Assembly: GCA_963971575.1 (NCBI GenBank)
Contig: OZ020611.1
Coordinates: forward strand, 7,722,933 to 7,786,932
DNA: 64,000 bases
Direction: 5' to 3'
Source of the DNA: Liopterus haemorrhoidalis
Lineage: Eukaryota > Arthropoda > Insecta > Coleoptera > Dytiscidae
Positions 34,263-44,525 of the stretch are shown here, piece after piece. The first letter of the stretch is position 1. Each line of letters opens with the position of its first letter. The notes beneath the pieces are model-generated. The model saw only the letters and a list, made by a program, of their open reading frames with translations, did not search any database and had not been told where the DNA came from. A program made the position numbers and the translations under genes.

Positions 34263-34633
34263 AGCGAAAGTCCAGGTATAGTACCAATTTCTTCGCTATT
34301 AAATTTTATAATGTGCTTCCTCCAGCCATCAAGAGTCTCAACATTTTAAATTTCAAAAAAATAACCAAGAGATATTTAATATGCAGGGCCTTCTACTCCA
34401 ATGAGGATTATCTGATAAACGATTTCAGTGAGTTGTAGGAGGTTCTATGATCACTCAGTTTGTCCAGCTAAATATCATGTACCTATGTATGACATTTGTA
34501 AACATGCACATTTATAACCTATATATACAATATAATATGCATCTTTTAATGTCCCCTATATATTTTGTAAAACTAATGTTATTGACGATTGTAAAAACTT
34601 TAATATTTTTAGCACATAATAAATATTATTATT
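34263..34633 (+). pseudogene. Jockey-like LINE 3' end
   Basis: Reads FFAIKFYNVLPPAIKSL, then FYSNEDYLINDF and a TAG at 34437: the last 55 or so residues of a Jockey-like ORF2. About 180 bp of 3' UTR and an ATT tail (34625-34635) follow. It is the same subfamily type as the 25925-27124 copy. Confidence 0.75.
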
Positions 34634-34929
34634 ATGGGGTTTGTCAGGTCTTGACAAGCGTCCACTAATCTCAAACTTCAGCAACCTATTGAGCCGCGTC
34701 ATACTAGAGACTAGTGGAGCTAAATACACACGACTGCATCCCAAACCCTGGCGATATGCAGCCGCGGAAATTACGCCAGATCCAGTGCCCGCACAATGCG
34801 GAGCGACCCGAGCAGCACTGCTTTCTGCATCCTGCAGATCAAAGAGTTGGCAGAAGATCTACAGGCGGGAATGGACTCGATTTCCCTTCGATAGGAGGCT
34901 TTCATGCCACCCAAAACACCAACTATCAG
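34634..34929. repeat. Repeat R, copy 2
   Basis: Differs from copy 1 (27217-27473) at only a handful of positions and extends about 40 bp further (AGGAGGCTTTCATGCCACCC) before the gap. Again it directly follows a LINE ATT tail. Confidence 0.85.
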
Positions 34930-35129
34930 NNNNNNNNNNNNNNNNNNNNNNNNNNNNNNNNNNNNNNNNNNNNNNNNNNNNNNNNNNNNNNNNNNNNNNN
35001 NNNNNNNNNNNNNNNNNNNNNNNNNNNNNNNNNNNNNNNNNNNNNNNNNNNNNNNNNNNNNNNNNNNNNNNNNNNNNNNNNNNNNNNNNNNNNNNNNNNN
35101 NNNNNNNNNNNNNNNNNNNNNNNNNNNNN
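34930..35129. other. Assembly gap, 200 Ns
   Basis: Exactly 200 Ns, a conventional placeholder; the true distance is unknown. Frames crossing it are meaningless. Confidence 1.
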
Positions 35130-36015
35130 CACAACATTTTACTAGACAAACTTCCATTTTATGGTTTTGATGTCAATAGCTGTGCCTTGCTTAAATCCTT
35201 TTTATCAAATCGACAGCAGTTTACCCAAATTAGCAGTAACAAATCTAAACCCCTTCCTCTTCTTCTCGGCGTTGCCCAAGGCTCTGTACTTGGGCCACTA
35301 CTATTTCTAATATATATTAATGACTTCTCCTCCTTCATGGATTTTAAATCAATAATTTATGCAGATGATACAACCATATTGATTACAAACTCTAATTTAA
35401 ACAGACTTCAATTTGAAAATCTCTCACTAATTGACAAAGCTAATTCCTGGTTCACCAGCAATAAACTATCCTTGAACACTAAGTCCCAAAGATTACTCAT
35501 AACCACAAAGACACATGACTATGACAATCCCCCGTATGTAAGTTTCCTTGGTACATATGTAGATCCCCATCTAAGATGGGACCAACATACAGAGTTTCTG
35601 AGCCGTAAACTAAGGTCTACCATATATTTAATTAGAAAACTAAAACTAGAAGTGACTATAGATGTGGTTCTAAAAGCATACTTTTCCCTTTTCCACTCCC
35701 AATTAAGCTATGGTTTATTAATCTGGGGACATTCACTAGCTGTCAAAAGAATTTTTGCCCTACAGCGTAAGGTTGTAAGAATTATTGCTTTTGCTACTTT
35801 TCAAGCCGATTGTCGTGATCTTTTTGTAAAACTCAATATATTGTCCATACCTTCCCTTTTCATCTTTTACTACGTACTCCATATTAACCAAAATCTAAAA
35901 AATTTCCCAACATGCAGTAAAACCCACTACCATAATACTCGGTAAAAAAACAATATTCGTGGTAACTTCTTACGCCTTAACAAATCGAGGAACTCCATAA
36001 ATTATTTTTCAATTA
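35130..36015 (+). pseudogene. Jockey-like LINE reverse transcriptase fragment
   Basis: Open from the gap to a TAA at 35943. It reads GVAQGSVLGPLLFLIYINDF (motif B), then YADDTTILI (motif C), RWDQHTEFLSRKLRSTIYLI and KRIFALQRKVVRIIA. It is clearly a paralogue of 25925-27124, sharing almost every block. A frameshift after HNTR leads to RGNFLRLNKSRN in another frame, and the copy ends abruptly near 36010 without a tail. Confidence 0.85.
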
Positions 36016-36039
36016 AATATTTCATGGCTCACTATTCTT

Positions 36040-36338
36040 TTTGCAACTAGGTGTATAAAAAGTGCCCGCCATTTTACTTTTTAATAATGTAATATATGGA
36101 TTATTTTACATTATTGTAAAGCAAATTTGATGTACTTTTCAAATTTGTAAAAAAATGTAGTATGTTCCGTTTGAAATTTCAAAGTTGATATTAATTACTA
36201 ATAAACCGGTATAATGAATGTGCATCCGTCATCAAGTAGCTTACATGTTGCTGTATAAATCATGTTATATGAAATAAATTACTAACTTAATAAATAAGCG
36301 AGATATTTGTTGGGTCCACTAAAATAAAACACCCTGTA
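36040..36338. mobile_element. Possible mariner-type MITE
   Basis: The right end GTCCACTAAAATAAAACACCCTGTA is a typical mariner-type terminus followed by TA. The left partner (AGGTGTATAAAAAGTG near 36050) is a poor match, so the element is uncertain. Confidence 0.3.
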
Positions 36339-37146
36339 TATTGTTAATTGGTCGCGTTGAATCATTATTTACCTACGACATCCTAAAACGTTGGAAAATT
36401 TACCATTCACATCAATTTTATTATGTAAAGCTTCTTATACACATAGTATAATCCCTGTACCATACATTAGACTTTCAGTTTGTTGAATGAATTATAAAAT
36501 ACATTTTTAACGAGTACCACCCAGCAATATTATCGACTAAAAATTGATTTTACTTATAAACATATATGCACCAATTCTAAGAAATACTGAATTCCGTCTT
36601 AACTTAGTAATTCCATACAACGTTCTGTTCTGAAGCTTTCGCAACTCTTTGTGACTAGGACAGTGGATGTAAGGGTGCGGAGACAAGAAGAGGGGAGAAA
36701 AGGCACTAAACAACAGTCTCAAAGTTGAATTAGTTACGTTCGAATAGAGAATTCCGAACGATAACCCGACAAAAGAAGTTAGAGAGAAGATAGACAAACA
36801 TTCGTAGGCAGGAAACACATCACGAATACAAATGAAATCTGGTTATCCTGCCACCTGAGATGACTTGAAAAGATTCTCGGATACTTAATGGGGGATTAAA
36901 TTATGTTCCAATGTAGTCTTAAGCTTTTACATATATTATCTAGTAACCAAGTAAGTTATTGTGGCTTTTCACATTTCAAATAAAAAGAATTTGTTATACA
37001 AAAACAATAACAAATCAATACGTTGATATTAATTAGACCTATTGTGAATTTTCGATATCTATAATAGTATGGGTTCGTTTATTCTGTATAGTTTACACAT
37101 TTTAATCAGTGTGCATAATAGAATTAAGCTATTCCTTTCCGAGCAC
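36339..37146. other. No gene recognised
   Basis: A 93-codon minus frame (36537-36818) resembles nothing known to me. The purine-rich strand at 36650-36790 accounts for the open frame. Confidence 0.5.
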
Positions 37147-37149
37147 TAT

Positions 37150-37306
37150 CAGACCAATTCTGTAACTCTGTTACTATGATAATTGTAACTAAATTCGTCA
37201 CTATGAGCAAGGTCAGTTACTATCATGAATGAAAGGCATTATACTTTTTATAATATTTTATTTTGTAGTAACGTTATTACAAAGTAACTTTTTACAGAAT
37301 TGATCT
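37150..37306. mobile_element. Short MITE, 157 bp, TAT duplication
   Basis: Inverted ends CAGACCAATTCTGTAA (37150) and its mirror TTACAGAATTGATCTG (ending 37306), with TAT on both sides (37147-37149 and 37307-37309). The interior is AT-rich and non-coding. Confidence 0.7.
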
Positions 37307-37562
37307 GTATGTCACGCATTTGTCCGTTCGGCAATTACCGTATTGTGTACACAACTTGCTAGGTTGGCGCAGGTTGAGCACGACGGTACATTTGCTGTTA
37401 TGACGCGTAGTTGAAATTTGTGCGTAAAACAAACAAACTTGTATGAGACGGAAGACATACGTCAATTTATAATTTTTAATGGTTATTTGATAAGAAATTC
37501 AACAAAAGAAACGAAAATATACTTCTGCAGTAGTAAATGATGTACGGCAACCAATGTTCAGA

Positions 37563-37760
37563 ACGTAACTAGGTTACTAATTATTTTATTATTTCAATAA
37601 ATACAAATAAACTTATCAATAGATGAATTAATTTTATTATTCATTTGTGGAGTTTTGTACTCTTGAATTATTAGAAAATTCATTTAGTTCGTCTATCTGT
37701 ATTGATTAAAATAATAACATAATTAGTAGCCTAGTTACGTTTTGGCGCCCAACGTGGGGC
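37563..37760 (+). repeat. Short LTR-like unit plus lysine-tRNA-type primer site
   Basis: The 178-bp segment 37563-37740 starts ACGTAACTAGGTTACTAATT and ends in its near-exact mirror. It contains two AATAAA signals (37599 and 37607 region). Two bases later, 37743-37760 reads TGGCGCCCAACGTGGGGC, the form of primer-binding site complementary to a lysine tRNA in retroviruses and Gypsy-type elements. An A-rich run follows. That suggests the 5' LTR and leader of a Gypsy-type element, cut off by the LINE fragment at 37860. The unusually long inverted ends could instead mean a MITE. Confidence 0.5.
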
Positions 37761-37859
37761 ACTTTTGTGCAAAATTTGAAAAAAAAAAAAAAACATGTAG
37801 GTATCGTACATTTTAACTTGTCAACCTACTTACTACTTCTCAATATTACCAAGTCGTTT

Positions 37860-39000
37860 GATATTATTAACCATGAACTTCTTCTACACAAATTAACATT
37901 GGTCTTGATACCAACACAACAACAAAATTTAATCTAATCCGACAATAGATTCCTTTCCAAGGGAGTACCACAAGGCTCGAGTTTGGGACCAATTCTATAT
38001 TCTATTTATATCTCTGATATGGAAAATGTAATAAAACATTGTAAAATTAGTCTTTTTGCCGATGATACCCAATTACAATTATCTTTCAAGTCAGAGACAA
38101 GAACTGAAGCAGTTAAAAATGTAAATAATGATTTAGTTTTTCTTCTACATTATTTTAATAACCTCTGCTTAGCGGTTAATGAATGCAAATCAGCAGTTAT
38201 ACTCTTTAGGAATAAATCTACCCTTAATAATAGTTAGGTTATGGCGAAGTGAAAATTGCACTTAACAATCATACTCTACCAGTGCTGCGCAAGCATAAAA
38301 ATCTAGAGACTGTTTTAGATACTTAGGTGAGATTTATACAATAGTTCACTTTTAAAAAGTCTCACATTTTAAATCAATTGTTGATAGTTAAGTTGTACCC
38401 ATTTTAATTAAGTTGATATTATATAGCTCTTCTATATCACTTGTGTTGATAAACTCAAAATTCGACAAATTAAAAACTAAAACTTATCACTTCGTAGTAG
38501 AAAACGTACGTCAAAGCCTCGAGTTTTTTAAATTGTCTAACTATGGAACAACTTCAAAATTTACGATATTCAACGGTTACTCATAAGTTAGTGATTAACC
38601 AAACGCTTGACTATTTAAGCTGCAGTATAGTTCAGAGAACTTCTTTGCATTGCCTTACACTTAGGGACTTTTAAAGTCTAAAAGTTCTAGCCCACAAAAG
38701 CTCATTATATAAATGGTCTTTCTCCTACTGCGCCATATCAATGTGTAATATTTTACCAAAGAGCCTGAAATATCTATGTGCTCAATCTTTCAAAGCAAAA
38801 TATGAAATATCAGTGGTCTCCTTTAGCTAATCTATTTTGTTTTCTATAAAAATTTGCTAAATTTTATATTATGTAAAATTGTTTTTATTGTAAGAATGTA
38901 ATTTATATTTAATGTATTTTTGTTCTACCATGTTAACATAAAGTTGGAAGACCAGTACAGGCTGAAACATTGCCTAGAATAAAGTATATTTTTATTATTA
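37860..39000 (+). pseudogene. CR1-like LINE fragment, degenerate
   Basis: The plus strand shows FDIINHELLLHKL (motif A region), then QGSSLGPILYSIYISDM and LFADDTQLQLSFK (motif C FADD) in the 84-codon frame at 37983-38237. Many stops follow. LNNHTLPVLRKHKNLETVLDT, and later LTLRDF, give the remaining CR1-like order. The end has a typical CR1 3' part (GGCTGAAACATTGCCTAGAA) and an ATT tail. A near-duplicate lies at 39573-39960. Confidence 0.75.
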
Positions 39001-39258
39001 TTGTATGCATCATATTTATGTTTGACGTAACAATCTATATTTTTATTTCCCATTAACATCCTACCTTATTACTTGAAGAGGACTCTAGAAACTTACCTAG
39101 AAAAAAAGAAGAAAATATATTAGAACATTTATATACCACCGTCAAGTCATTTTATGATATATAAAGGTTGACAAAAACTAATCAATTAAGGCATCACAGT
39201 ATAGAAAAGAGGTACTAGTTATTATCACAACGCTCATAGGTGTACTTGCCAAAAGTTA

Positions 39259-39294
39259 CACCTACATCACTATTTTTTAATAGTGATGTAGGTG
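39259..39294. repeat. Perfect hairpin, 16-bp stem, 4-base loop
   Basis: CACCTACATCACTATT, TTTT, AATAGTGATGTAGGTG. It lies within the short segment between two related LINE fragments. Confidence 0.9.
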
Positions 39295-39572
39295 CAAAGC
39301 AAGACAGGCAGACACTTTACATTAACCAAGAACTACATTTGTTTATACAGTTAGGCACTATTTGTATAAGCGTTAAAGTAATATATAAAAGAGGTTGGCA
39401 ACGGATGGTTCACAAGATCTCTTGCTTACATTGCTACAGAAATAACTTGGTTGTTGCAACCATCAACAAAACCAGCCACATATCTGTAACCTCTTGATAT
39501 CTGTGAACACCAGGCTTTCTTTTTAAAAATAAGTCAATCAAATGCTAAATATGATATTAATTATTTATTCAC

Positions 39573-39960
39573 TTGTATTTGATATCTGACCGAATTCGTT
39601 TCCAAGGGATTACCACAAGGCTCGTGTTTGGGACAAATTCTATTTATGTATTTGATATGGAAAATGCAATAAAACATTGTAAAATTAGTCTTTTTGCCGA
39701 TGATACCCAATTACAATTATCTTTCAAACCAGAGACAACATCTGAAGTATTTAAAAATGTGTATAAAGATCTAGTTTTTCTTCTACATTATTGTACAACC
39801 ACTGCTTAGCGGTTAATAATTAAAAAATCAGCAGTTATACTTTTTGAGATTAAATTTACCGCTAATAATAGTTTGGATCATGGCGAAGTGAAAATTGAAC
39901 TTAACAATCATATTCTACCATCCATATTTGTGCACGAGCATTTAGTAAGTTAAATCGAAT
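39573..39960 (+). pseudogene. CR1-like LINE fragment, second copy
   Basis: Repeats the 37960-38280 sequence closely: GGATTACCACAAGGCTCGTG, then IKHCKISLFADDTQLQLSFK in the 78-codon frame, then the decayed LNNHILP segment. A deletion has removed the GPILYSIYI part. Its direct orientation next to the 37860 copy suggests duplication or repeated insertion. Confidence 0.75.
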
Positions 39961-40229
39961 TCTTATTTGATCCTACCTTGATCACTATATTGACACTTGA
40001 TTTACGAGACACAAAAAGATTGCTTAAAATTGCAAAGTGATGAAAATAACATACAAATACTAATTGCTTCAAAAAATTTCTACCAAATTCACATCATTAT
40101 TCTTTAGTAGTTGATAATTTACATCTGTAACAATTCTTGAAGGAGCATGCACAGTTTTATAGACCTGTAAGCTATATCAATTTAAAGACAACTGTATTAA
40201 GGATTAAGTGGAACTTTAGGAGGTTACGA

Positions 40230-41150
40230 GTGGATTTTTTATACCACAACGACAACTTGGATAAAATAAAAGTGAAGAACTCACGAAGCAGCGTAAGAGT
40301 GGAGATCAAATATTAGACTTGCACATTAAACAACGGTTTGAAACAAGGAGACGGTCTTTATCTTATGCTCTTCATGTTTAAAAATAGGAGTTGGAAAAAA
40401 ACAATAAGATCAGCCCAATAAACACCCAGGTGTTTGAAAGTAATAGACTGAATCTAATCCAAACTTATGAAGAAGACACTGGCGTTATCTATTCGATTAA
40501 AAAATCCTTCATCAGGTAGATAAATGAGATAGTCAAACTTGGATCAAAATAAATAAAGAAAATACAAAGCATGTGTTTATCGAGAATTTTATGAAGACAA
40601 AACAACTTAATAAATTCAAATACCTTTACTTTTTTATAATAAATGATAGCAGTATAACAGAAGAAATTAGGTTTTATCCAGAAAGATAATTATTGCTTTT
40701 TTGCTTTACGAAGTTTCGTTAAGTCCAAAATAACCAGATAACTAGAACCTCAAAAACTGAAGATATGCAAGTAGGTAAGGCAATCTATCATCACATATGA
40801 AATATAAACGCTTACAAAACAATATGAACAACTTCAGAAAATATTCTAGAGAAAAATCTTGAGAATATTCGGTCCGATAAGAAACAGAATTAAAATTCAG
40901 CACAAGATCACATGCTGATTTGGAAATGTTAAACGCTGTGCCAAACACTGTGAAGCATATAAAATCAAATCGACTCCAATGAGCTGGCCACTTTTGAAGA
41001 TAACAGGATGAGGTAAAAGTAAGTCTGGTATACGATGTAGCACTGGAAGGAAGAAAACCTAATGGGCGACCCAGTTTACGGTAGAGTGATAGTCTTAAAA
41101 TGATGTGGGAAAATTTATGCTAAACAGACAGAAACGAAGAGTCAACGTTA
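40230..41150 (+). pseudogene. LINE remnant with RTE/R1-like tail, heavily decayed
   Basis: In shifting frames: GLKQGDGLYLMLF (palm motif B, normally GLRQGD.LS..LF), QTYEEDTGVI where YADD is expected, ILRIFGPIRNRIK, and finally SLVYDVALEGRKPNGRPSLR with stops at the conserved Trp positions. All landmarks occur in the right order over 900 bp, so this is one old, nearly complete C-terminal half of a LINE. Confidence 0.65.
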
Positions 41151-41287
41151 TTAGTGAAAAGAAACGGAGCGGTTTTTGCCGAAGCGATCATTGTGTCGAA
41201 TGTCGTCTGTACATGCTATCCTATGTTACACAATGGAATAAGATACACAACTGCGGTACAACGTGGTGATCTCAGTACATTATTTCC

Positions 41288-41554
41288 CTACGACAAATGA
41301 GCAGCGAAGTTATCGTGTCGACGCTTCATTGTGTACTGGCAAATGTAAATGTTCAGCCGTGAAATAAACATTGTTCCGTCGGTCTTCACTGTACATTGTC
41401 GCTTAGTTTGAACAGTTGTGAAATATGCCAACTTAGTGGTCAACTGGATGAATATTGATGGTCGCTTCAGATCATTGTTGCTAGATGTGAACGTTTCTAA
41501 ATTTGCCGGCTTGAAGGCCGACTCGACAAAAACCATTTCGTCTGTTTTTACCAT
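41288..41554 (-). CDS. Uncharacterised 88-aa ORF
   Basis: Starts at an ATG (41554), ends at TAG and is less AT-rich than the flanks. The protein shows two related segments (KTDEMVFVES near the start and KTDGTMFISR near residue 58), suggesting an internal duplication, and a basic C-terminal end (MKRRHDNFAAH). There is no domain I recognise. It could be an exon, a piece of a repeated element, or a chance frame in a slightly GC-richer patch. Confidence 0.2.
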   Translation of the reverse strand: MVKTDEMVFVESAFKPANLETFTSSNNDLKRPSIFIQLTTKLAYFTTVQTKRQCTVKTDGTMFISRLNIYICQYTMKRRHDNFAAHLS

Positions 41555-42201
41555 AACTTTAAATCAATCAAAATCAGTCTAGTATTGTCATGACTTTAAA
41601 GTAAGTATTAGTACACTGTTTGTCAGATGGAATGGAGCTTGCGTCATTTTCAGAAGTGGGTATTACAAATCAAAATTAGTGGGAGTCAATTACTGACGTT
41701 ATTGCTTAGAATGCTCACCCTAATTTCTTATTAATAACAAACAAAGAGAACAAAAGAAATTGTTTGTACTGATTGATAGAATTATGTAACTCTTCGTTTT
41801 TTATTTTATTTTTATATCTTTCTTTCCTTCATTATTGAGAAAAGATAAAAGGAAGCACAACAAGGAATATGATACATAGATCAGTTTATATAAATTAGTG
41901 AAAGAAGGAAACAATAAATTATTTGTTTTATAACCTATTGAACTATAGACGTAAGGTCCTCGTCATTCGGCAAATAGTATAAGTTCTAAAACCCAACTGG
42001 TGCATATAGTATAGTAGGTTATATAAGAACCTGAGTTACAAGACACAAGAAGATTTATCGAAAACAAAAGCAGTTAGCAATTTTTAAATACTAATTGTTT
42101 CAAATAATTTTCACCAAATTTACGAAATTATTCAATTGCCAGTTACTATACAACGAAGTGTTTTAACTCAATTTATCGAGCCAAAACAATATACAAAAAC
42201 A
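41555..42201. other. No gene recognised
   Basis: AT-rich. The block 42055-42160 (AAATACTAATTGTTTCAAAT...CACCAAATTTACG) resembles 40060-40110, a small shared remnant. Confidence 0.5.
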
Positions 42202-42529
42202 TACTCCCTCAGTCCCATAATAATAATAGCAAGTTAATATTTAAACGGGAATTATTGGCGAAGGCAACTGTAAGGTATGTTGTAGCGCAAAATTGCGAAG
42301 CCTTCATCAGAATCAATGTTCCATGACATCTGTAATTTATTTTGACACATCTGTAAATTTTTAGTTGACCCTAATTATTACGAATCATAACTATTTTTCT
42401 AATTTCATCCGCTGATCGAAATCAATTGCTTTATTTTAACCCATTGTAGAAGTAAGATAAAGAAAAGAGAGTTTTTAAGCAAAGATTGAGTTGCGATTGT
42501 CAGTTCTTGATGCATCAAAAGAAAAACGA

Positions 42530-42690
42530 AAAGTTACAGAAAGGTGCAATAACGTTGGCTGCAAAACAATTTAAGTGCAACAGAATGACCATATCAAGAA
42601 ATTGAAAACGTGCTTCCAAAAATAATTGTCAAGGTTAATCTCATGGTAATGTTGATTCTTTGAAAAAGCAAATCTGTGGACGTAAATGCA
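42530..42690 (+). pseudogene. Transposase N-terminal remnant, plant-type mariner
   Basis: The frame reads KLQKGAITLAAKQFKCNRMT then ISRN, a helix-turn-helix, followed after stops by SLKKQICGRKCK. The CGRK(R/C)K motif after the first helix-turn-helix is a hallmark of plant-type mariner transposases (family knowledge). Two stops interrupt it. No first catalytic Asp could be found before the minisatellite. Confidence 0.55.
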
Positions 42691-42950
42691 AAACTTCAAG
42701 CCTCTGCCAATAATACTGATGAATTGATAGAAGCAGTAAACATAGCCTTTGATAATATTGCTCCTCTGGACATTTTATTGTTTTGACAAAACGATAAGGC
42801 ACTGAGTATGAAGAAGCGACAGTCACTGAGCTTGTTGGGTACTGTAGACAATACTGTAGACAATAATGAAATAAACTAATTGATAGTTGAGTTGAGAATT
42901 GATAGCTTGTTGAGTACCACAAGACACACTGGTCGTTTTTGTTTTGTTGA

Positions 42951-43083
42951 GTCTGGATGGTCAAGGACCTCAAGGAGTTCAGAGTAACTCTGGATGATCA
43001 GGGACCTCAAAGAGTTGTGTTTGTTTTGTTTGGCTCTGGATGGTCAAGGACATCAAGGAGTTCAGGGTAACTCTGGATGGTCA
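42951..43083. repeat. 37-bp minisatellite, inverted copy of 25611-25738
   Basis: Units read CTCTGGATGGTCAAGGACCT followed by CAAGGAGTTCAG(A/G)GTAA, the reverse complement of the units at 25611-25738. A TGTTTTGTTTGG spacer splits the array. Confidence 0.9.
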
Positions 43084-43268
43084 CGTTTCTGTCACTTCAA
43101 CAAGTTATGCTGGAAGCAATGAAGAACGATGGCACCAATAATTTTAAGCTCACGCATGCAGGGAAAGAAAGGCTCCACAGCCAAAGGATCCTACCTACAA
43201 GTTTAAAATGCCGTAACGAAATTATTGAAAAATCCAGAAACTATCTGAACACTCAAAATGATAATTAG
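43077..43268 (+). pseudogene. Transposase C-terminal remnant, plant-type mariner
   Basis: Open for 63 codons to a TAG: FLSLQQVMLEAMKNDGTNN, then FKLTHAGKERLHSQRILPTS. The order LQ..M.E.M...G.N.(Y/F)K..H..K..L...G.LP matches the C-terminal end of plant-type mariner transposases. It abuts the minisatellite on its left. Confidence 0.55.
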
Positions 43269-43401
43269 GAGTAATATTTATTGTTTAATTTAATTTACTT
43301 TTTTGATAATTAATGTTGCTTGATATTTATTTTCTTTTGCTTCTATTATTATGGGACAAATTAAATTCATCAACTGCTACTATTATTGGACAGAGGGAAT
43401 A

Positions 43402-44219
43402 TTATTTTAACTTGATTCGGGATAACTCGAGTTGAAACATTTAACTCGTTCTTTAGAAACCGGTCATAACAGGTAATTAATTTAACTTTGCAATAATTAA
43501 TTTCGGAAGGCGCATGGGCTGCATTAATGTGATCCCAGCGCCCAACTATTCTGTTTTTTGACTTCCCCTGGTTTTATTTTAATACCCATGGCACGTTTGC
43601 TGAACATTACGATTACGGTATTATTTTATTAATCATAAGTAAAATTATGGATGTACATTTGTTAGAACGTCTCTATTAAGCATAGAAAATACACCAGATA
43701 TTTATAAATTCTGCATCATTTTATTTTACACATCAATTACTAATTTAACTAACAATAATAAAACTCAACTATTAAAGTTTAAAAATGAAAAAAGAACTGA
43801 ATAGAATGGAGAATACACGTGTAAAGCGCATTCTTTTAATATCACATCAACTCGACCACATGAAATTGCAAATAAAACAACACTGCATGCGGAAAAAGCA
43901 GCAACTCAAAATAAATAAACATTCCGAATCGAAATTGTGGCTGTGAATAGCGGTTACGGACTGAATGTTCAGGTATTTGTATTTGTACAGATCACTATTA
44001 TTGTTTATTGTTTTAGAATTTTTTTACTGGTTTGAACTTGTTCAGCAAATATTCTGTAATTTCCTTTAAGCAGAAGAAATTTTTTTGAATTCGTTTTTCA
44101 TTTCCTATTTTACTATCTATATTTAGTTTCTGTAATATTTGTTTAACGAATACAGTGAATATGTTACCAGGAAGGTGCTGAACAATTGGGAAGACGGAGT
44201 CTCTTTGAACTATAATAGG
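43402..44219. other. No gene recognised
   Basis: AT-rich. Near 43430 GGATAACTCGAGTTGAAAC recalls the foldback element at 33508-33629. Confidence 0.5.
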
Positions 44220-44335
44220 TTTCCAATAGCCTAAATAGACGCAAAAGAGCAGAAAAGGTAAGTTCTCCGTTTATAGACCAGTCATAGATATGAAAGCCAC
44301 GTGGTCAGTATGTCATTTAGACCATATACTTGGAA
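44220..44335 (-). repeat. Dispersed ~95-bp repeat, copy 1
   Basis: Reverse complement of 57240-57340: shared blocks GGTAAGTTCTCCGTTTATAGACC / GGTCTA(G/T)AAACGGAGAACTTACC and CCACGTGG/GCCACGTTGTC. The flanks are unrelated. Confidence 0.7.
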
Positions 44336-44525
44336 CCATCTACACTATTTATTTTATTGCTGCTTTAAAAATGATCAAAAAGTAGATAAATATACTCAAT
44401 TTTCTCCAAATTTTTTATTGTTCTGACCGATAATATTCTCTGGGTAGCCATGTCACACAATTTTCAAAGAGATATTATATTTTTGTTATTTGTTTAAACT
44501 GACGTATATGAGTTTTTCGATATAA

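Larger units (their letters stand above)
42204..43399 (+). mobile_element. Mariner element of the plant-type (Stowaway-ended) group, decayed
   Basis: Left end CTCCCTCAGTCCCATAATAA and right end (inverted) TTCCCTCTGTCCAATAATAG are flanked by TA at 42202-42203 and 43400-43401. CTCCCTC(C/A)GTCCCA ends are those of plant mariner/Stowaway elements. Inside, the N-terminal DNA-binding part and the C-terminal part of a matching transposase survive, while the catalytic middle is lost and replaced by the 37-bp minisatellite. Length is 1196 bp. Confidence 0.7.

Noticed and set aside
34641..35945. Single 434-codon protein across 34930-35129
   Set aside because: It joins repeat R to a LINE reverse transcriptase through 200 Ns; the gap length is arbitrary, so the fusion is not real evidence.
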